NCBI GenBank assembly: GCA_036401055.1
Contig: DASWWC010000043.1
Location: 1 to 9,480 of the forward strand
Source of the DNA: Pelomonas sp036401055
Lineage (GTDB): Bacteria > Pseudomonadota > Gammaproteobacteria > Burkholderiales > Burkholderiaceae_C
Direction of reading: 5' to 3'
Length of the DNA stretch: 9,480 bases
Within the stretch, counting starts at the first letter, position 1. Each line of letters starts with the position of its first letter. A program made the translations under genes and the position numbers. Below, piece after piece: positions 6,974 to 9,480 of this stretch. The notes beneath the pieces are model-generated. The model was not told the origin of the DNA and ran no database searches. It saw only the letters and a program-made list of their open reading frames with translations.

Positions 6974-6985
6974 GGCCGTCTTAAC
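6969..6985. promoter_or_regulatory. Inverted repeat / PmrA-QseB-type box in the divergent intergenic region
   Basis: GTTAAG-GCCGT-CTTAAC is a perfect 6-bp inverted repeat with a 5-base spacer. It also reads as two TTAA-centred half-sites 11 bases apart, close to the published PmrA box YTTAAK-N5-YTTAAK (10 of 12 positions). It sits in the 107-base region between the chitinase and a PmrA/QseB-class regulator, 24 bases before the regulator ATG, where an autoregulatory site is expected. The TTAA cores stand out in very GC-rich DNA. Binding is inferred. Confidence 0.5.
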
Positions 6986-7009
6986 GCGGATGTCACTAAA
7001 GTGCGCGGC

Positions 7010-7672
7010 ATGCGCATCTGCCTCCTCGAAGACGACCTGGAGCTCGGCCGCTCGCTGCAGGCCGTGCTGCAGAACGCCGACCACGACGTGATGTGGCTTC
7101 GGCGCATCGCGGACGCGCGGCTGTGGATCGCCGAAGGCGGTTTCGACGCGGTGGTGATGGACCTGGGCCTGCCCGACGGCGACGGCATGGAGCTGCTGCG
7201 CACGCTGCGCCGCAACCACCGCAAGCTGCCGCTGCTCGTCATCACCGCGCGCGACGCCATCGAGGACCGGCTGGACGGCCTGGACGGCGGCGCCGACGAC
7301 TACCTCGTCAAGCCCTTTGCCGGCTCCGAGCTGCTGGCGCGGCTGCGCGCCGTCGCGCGCCGCAGCCAGGTGGACGGCGGCGAGCCGCAGCAGGCCGAAT
7401 GGCAGCTGCGCGACCTCATCCTGGACGAGCCTCGCATGGAAGTGCGCCGCGGCCAGGAGCGCGTGCCGCTGTCGCGCACCGAGTTCTGCATCCTGCTGAC
7501 GCTGATCAAGCTGCCCGACCGCGTCGTCACGCGCCGCCAGCTGGAGAGCCGCTCGCCCAGCCAGATGGACGGCCGCAGCCTGGACGTGCACATCTCCAAC
7601 CTGCGCCGCAAGATCGGCGAGGGCTACATCCGCACCGTGCGCGGCGTGGGCTACCTCGTTGAGCGGGGATGA
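7010..7672 (+). CDS. OmpR/PhoB-family response regulator, QseB/PmrA-like
   Basis: A 220-residue DNA-binding response regulator, the cytoplasmic output of a two-component system. The receiver domain (1-117) has the acidic pair Asp8/Asp9, phospho-acceptor Asp51 in VVMDLGLPDGDG, Thr79 in VITARDAIEDR, and Lys101 in DDYLVKPFAGSELLAR. The winged-helix domain (about 130-218) carries LSRTEFCILLTLI, VVTRRQLES, a DVHISNLRRKIG recognition helix region and TVRGVGYLVE. The stretch LPLLVITARDAIEDRLDGLD and the overall length match the QseB/PmrA/BasR group. ATG 7010 starts the canonical MRIxLLEDD; an in-frame GTG at 7001 would add three residues. No Shine-Dalgarno is visible before either. The cognate kinase follows after 216 bases filled mainly by repeat copy B, unusually far for a regulator/kinase pair. 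A PmrA-type box lies just upstream, consistent with autoregulation. Confidence 0.94.
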   Translation: MRICLLEDDLELGRSLQAVLQNADHDVMWLRRIADARLWIAEGGFDAVVMDLGLPDGDGMELLRTLRRNHRKLPLLVITARDAIEDRLDGLDGGADDYLVKPFAGSELLARLRAVARRSQVDGGEPQQAEWQLRDLILDEPRMEVRRGQERVPLSRTEFCILLTLIKLPDRVVTRRQLESRSPSQMDGRSLDVHISNLRRKIGEGYIRTVRGVGYLVERG

Positions 7673-7860
7673 TGAGCCCCTCGTCCAAGGAGTACCTTGG
7701 CCGGTCTTGCAGACCGCGCTTCGGCTTGCGCCTCAGCCCTTCGCCAGGCACGTCGAGCCCACTGGGCTCAGCGTGTCCGGGCTCAGCCCCCGAGGGGACG
7801 GCGATGCTTGCGGCATTGAGCCGCTCGCACATCGCCAGCCGGGCCGGCTTGGGGCGGCCC
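7673..7860 (+). repeat. Structured 3'-UTR repeat, copy B (leader 7673-7701, core 7702-7860)
   Basis: This begins right after the response-regulator stop (TGATGA) and reads in the gene's direction. The leader contains CCCCTCG (7677-7683) and a copy-specific perfect hairpin CCAAGG-AGTA-CCTTGG (7685-7700). The 159-base core is a gap-free match to copy A in reverse orientation (about 15 differences by hand count). Hairpins: CGGTCT-TGC-AGACCG (7702-7716); a covarying 12-bp stem with ACT loop (7749-7775); CCCC-CGA-GGGG (about 7787-7797); a 37-base stem-loop GGCGATG/CATCGCC with inner GCGGC-ATTGA-GCCGC (7800-7836); GGGCCG-8 nt-CGGCCC (7841-7860). The second hairpin of copy A is reduced here to GGC-TTGC-GCC. 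The element lies within a presumed operon, leaving only 28 bases before the kinase start. Confidence 0.9.
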
Positions 7861-7888
7861 AGCGCTCGGCCCGGAATGCACCATCGTC

Positions 7889-9274
7889 ATGGCGGCTGAC
7901 GCCAGCACCGCCCCTCGTTCGCTATTCCGCCGCAGCCTGGGCGCCGTGTTCGCGGTGCTGTTCCTGTGCTGGCTGTTCCTGGTCGCGCGCGAGCTCATCG
8001 ACATCCGCGTGCTGCAGGTCAAGAACGGCCAGGCCGAGAATCTGCTGTGGGCCGAACTGGCGCTGGAGCGCGTGCGCGACACGCATGCCGACGCACGCCA
8101 GCTGCACGACGCGCTGCAGGCGCTGGAAGGCATGCGCGAGCGCGAGTGGCGGCTCAAGGGCCACCGCACGCCGTTCCGCGTGCTGCAGGTGCTGCGCCGC
8201 GGCGAGCTGCTGTCCGAACTGCAACCCGACCTCACCGGCCGCGACCGCGTCCTGCCGCAGGAGACCGCGCCCGGCCAGGACGAGCGCTGGCTGTACGCCG
8301 AGGTGGGCGACGCCACGCGCGAGCTGGTCGTGCGGCGCTGGCAGGAGCGGCCCGGCGACTGGCACTTCAGCCTGGCGGGCCTGAGCTACTACGCGCGCCC
8401 GCTGCTGTACGGCCTGCCGCTGCTGGCGCTGCCGCTGTGGCTGCTGTTCCGCCTCGGCTTCGCGCCGCTCAAGCGCATGGGCGCGGCCATATCGGCCCGC
8501 TCCGCGCAAGACCTGACGCCGCTGCCCGCCACGCGCTACGTGGAGCTGGCGCCGCTGGTCAACGCAGTCAACTCGCTGATGGCGCGGCTGCAGCAGCGGC
8601 TGGACCGCGAGCACGAGTTCCTGGCCGACGCGGCGCATGAGCTGAAGACGCCGCTGGCCGTCATCCAGCTGAACGCCGAAGGGCTGGACCAGTCCGACCC
8701 GCGCGCCCGCGAGGAGGCCCGCGAGCGGCTGCGCCTGGGCGTGCAGCGCGCCACGCACACGGTGCACCAGCTGCTGGCGCTGGCGCGCTCGGGGGCCGAC
8801 ACGCTGGACCTCAGCAAGGTGCGCCACGACCTCGTGGACCTGGTGCGCGAGCGCATCGCGCTGGCCAGCGGGCTGGCCGTTCAGCGCCGCATCGAGCTGG
8901 CGCTGGAGGCGCCCGACGAGCTGCCGATGTGGCTGAATCGCGAGTCCTTGTGCAGCCTGGTGGACAACCTGGTCGACAACGCCATCAAGTACTCGCCGGT
9001 GGGCGGCCAGGTGACGGTGACGCTGGCCGAGGCGGCCGGCGCGGTCGTGCTGACCGTCAGCGACCAGGGCCCCGGCATCCCGGCCGAACTGCGCGAACGC
9101 GTGTTCGAGCGCTTCGTGCGGCTGGAAGGCAGCGCCGGCTGCCACGGCAGCGGCCTGGGCCTGACCATCGTGGAGCGGGCGGCGGCGCAGCACGGCGCCG
9201 GCGTGCAACTGCTGGATGGCCCGGGCGGGCGGGGGCTGACGGTGCTGGTCAGCTTTCCGCGGCCAGCGGCTTGA
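7889..9274 (+). CDS. Sensor histidine kinase, QseC-like, partner of the upstream regulator
   Basis: A 461-residue membrane kinase that should phosphorylate the regulator encoded upstream. Transmembrane helix 1 is at about 15-33, a roughly 135-residue periplasmic sensor region follows (35-170, rich in charged residues, with no domain I recognise), and TM2 is at about 171-190. A HAMP-like linker follows (FAPLKRMGAAISARSAQDLTPL). The HisKA domain has phospho-acceptor His250 in EFLADAAHELKTPLAVIQ. The ATPase domain has the N-box LVDNLVDNAIKYSP (357-370), G1 DQGPGIP (392-398), F-box ERVFERFVRL, and G2 GSGLGLTIV (420-428). All catalytic boxes are intact. QseC/PmrB-type topology and the adjacent QseB/PmrA-like regulator support the pairing; the signal is unknown. 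The start ATG 7889 precedes a charged N-terminus before TM1; only a weak GGAA lies upstream (7873-7876). Translation is not coupled to the regulator because of the intervening structured repeat. Confidence 0.94.
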   Translation: MAADASTAPRSLFRRSLGAVFAVLFLCWLFLVARELIDIRVLQVKNGQAENLLWAELALERVRDTHADARQLHDALQALEGMREREWRLKGHRTPFRVLQVLRRGELLSELQPDLTGRDRVLPQETAPGQDERWLYAEVGDATRELVVRRWQERPGDWHFSLAGLSYYARPLLYGLPLLALPLWLLFRLGFAPLKRMGAAISARSAQDLTPLPATRYVELAPLVNAVNSLMARLQQRLDREHEFLADAAHELKTPLAVIQLNAEGLDQSDPRAREEARERLRLGVQRATHTVHQLLALARSGADTLDLSKVRHDLVDLVRERIALASGLAVQRRIELALEAPDELPMWLNRESLCSLVDNLVDNAIKYSPVGGQVTVTLAEAAGAVVLTVSDQGPGIPAELRERVFERFVRLEGSAGCHGSGLGLTIVERAAAQHGAGVQLLDGPGGRGLTVLVSFPRPAA

Positions 9275-9289
9275 GGTGCGTGGCTGCGG
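9257..9289 (+). other. Possible stem-loop spanning the kinase stop codon
   Basis: CCGCGGCCA (9257-9265) pairs with TGGCTGCGG (9281-9289), 9 bp with one G-T pair and a 15-base loop containing the stop codon. No T-run follows, so it is not a classical terminator; in DNA this GC-rich it may be chance. Confidence 0.25.
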
Positions 9290-9465
9290 GGGCAGTGATG
9301 GGCAGGACGCGGGCGTGCTTGAGAAGGGATGGCGCCTATAGGCTGGAGGACTAAACCGCTTACGCGGTAGCCACTCCGGCCGCGGTGTGATGGTTCGTTG
9401 CACGGCGGTTTCTGCGAAGTTGATGGGCGAGGCAATCCGCCTCGTTCATCGACGGAGCAGCAACC
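9275..9465. other. Intergenic region with several inverted repeats
   Basis: I see no gene in these 191 bases. Visible structure: a 10-bp perfect palindrome GCCTATAGGC (9334-9343); AAACCGC (9353-9359) facing GCGGTTT (9405-9411), with a small inner hairpin ACCGC-TTAC-GCGGT; and a long hairpin at 9419-9453. From about 9340 the DNA is visibly less GC-rich than the rest of the window. I could not place a convincing promoter. Confidence 0.5.
9419..9453 (+). promoter_or_regulatory. 35-base hairpin directly before the Shine-Dalgarno of the last gene
   Basis: A 15-bp stem (9419-9433 with 9439-9453, loop AATCC) contains three G-T pairs; the inner part CGAGGC-AATCC-GCCTCG is perfect. It ends one base before GGAG at 9454? 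to 9457, so as RNA it would stack next to the ribosome-binding site and as DNA it could be an operator. Which of these applies is inference. Confidence 0.4.
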
Positions 9466-9480
9466 ATGGACTCGACGACC
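9466..9480 (+). CDS. Start of an unidentified gene (first five codons)
   Basis: ATG at 9466 is preceded by GGAG with an 8-base spacer, the clearest Shine-Dalgarno in the window. Only MDSTT is visible before the edge, too little to name the product. Some IS110/IS1111-type transposases begin with a similar short Thr-Thr stretch, which together with the hairpin-rich, compositionally different leader makes that family a possibility, but nothing visible proves it. Confidence 0.55.

Noticed and set aside
3169..7860. The two repeats as terminal inverted repeats of a composite transposon
   Set aside because: There is no transposase between them, no target duplication was seen, and each copy sits in the same 3' position relative to its own upstream gene, which suits an independent dispersed element.
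9257..9289. Rho-independent terminator of the kinase gene
   Set aside because: The stem is present but no T-run follows and the loop is large, so it was listed only as a weak stem-loop.
1..9480. tRNA, rRNA, CRISPR array, complete insertion sequence
   Set aside because: None seen: no cloverleaf or TTC-arm pattern, no regularly spaced short repeats, and no transposase gene within the window.

Overview
The window is very GC-rich (about 70% by eye) with strong G/C third-position bias. Gene content and protein style point to a betaproteobacterium of the order Burkholderiales (Roseateles/Rubrivivax-like by impression; no taxonomic marker is present). There is no tRNA, rRNA, CRISPR array or complete mobile element.

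Left part (1-3068, minus strand): a three-gene operon reading leftward. A NagX/HGSNAT-like DUF5009 membrane protein (3068-1938) shares one base with an exported lactonase-family beta-propeller (1938-823). After 42 bases comes an alpha/beta-hydrolase (lipase-like) that runs off the left edge (780-1). A Rho-independent terminator-like hairpin sits just in front of the operon (3087-3115), followed only by a possible -10 box (3077-3082).

Middle (3371-6902, minus strand): a secreted family GH19 chitinase (6902-6213) followed 40 bases later by a large TonB-dependent receptor of the Xanthomonas/Caulobacter sugar-uptake type (6172-3371). With the NagX-like gene downstream this looks like a small chitin/GlcNAc-oligosaccharide scavenging locus: secreted hydrolase, outer-membrane uptake, inner-membrane amino-sugar step.

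Right part (7010-9274, plus strand): a QseB/PmrA-like response regulator and a QseC-like histidine kinase, divergent from the chitinase. The 107-base divergent region holds a near-consensus PmrA-type box (6969-6985), which could tie the two-component system to itself and to the chitinase operon. After the kinase is a 191-base gap with several inverted repeats, ending in a 35-base hairpin, a good Shine-Dalgarno and the first five codons of a further gene (9466 onward).

The most unusual content is a pair of 159-base, roughly 90% identical, gap-free repeats in opposite orientation (3169-3327 and 7702-7860). Each begins within about 45 bases of the stop codon of the gene before it and reads in that gene's direction. 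Each folds as a chain of hairpins bounded exactly by a stem at each end, and one stem carries compensatory changes between the copies. One copy lies inside the two-component operon, between regulator and kinase. This looks like a structured 3'-UTR/intergenic element that I do not recognise.
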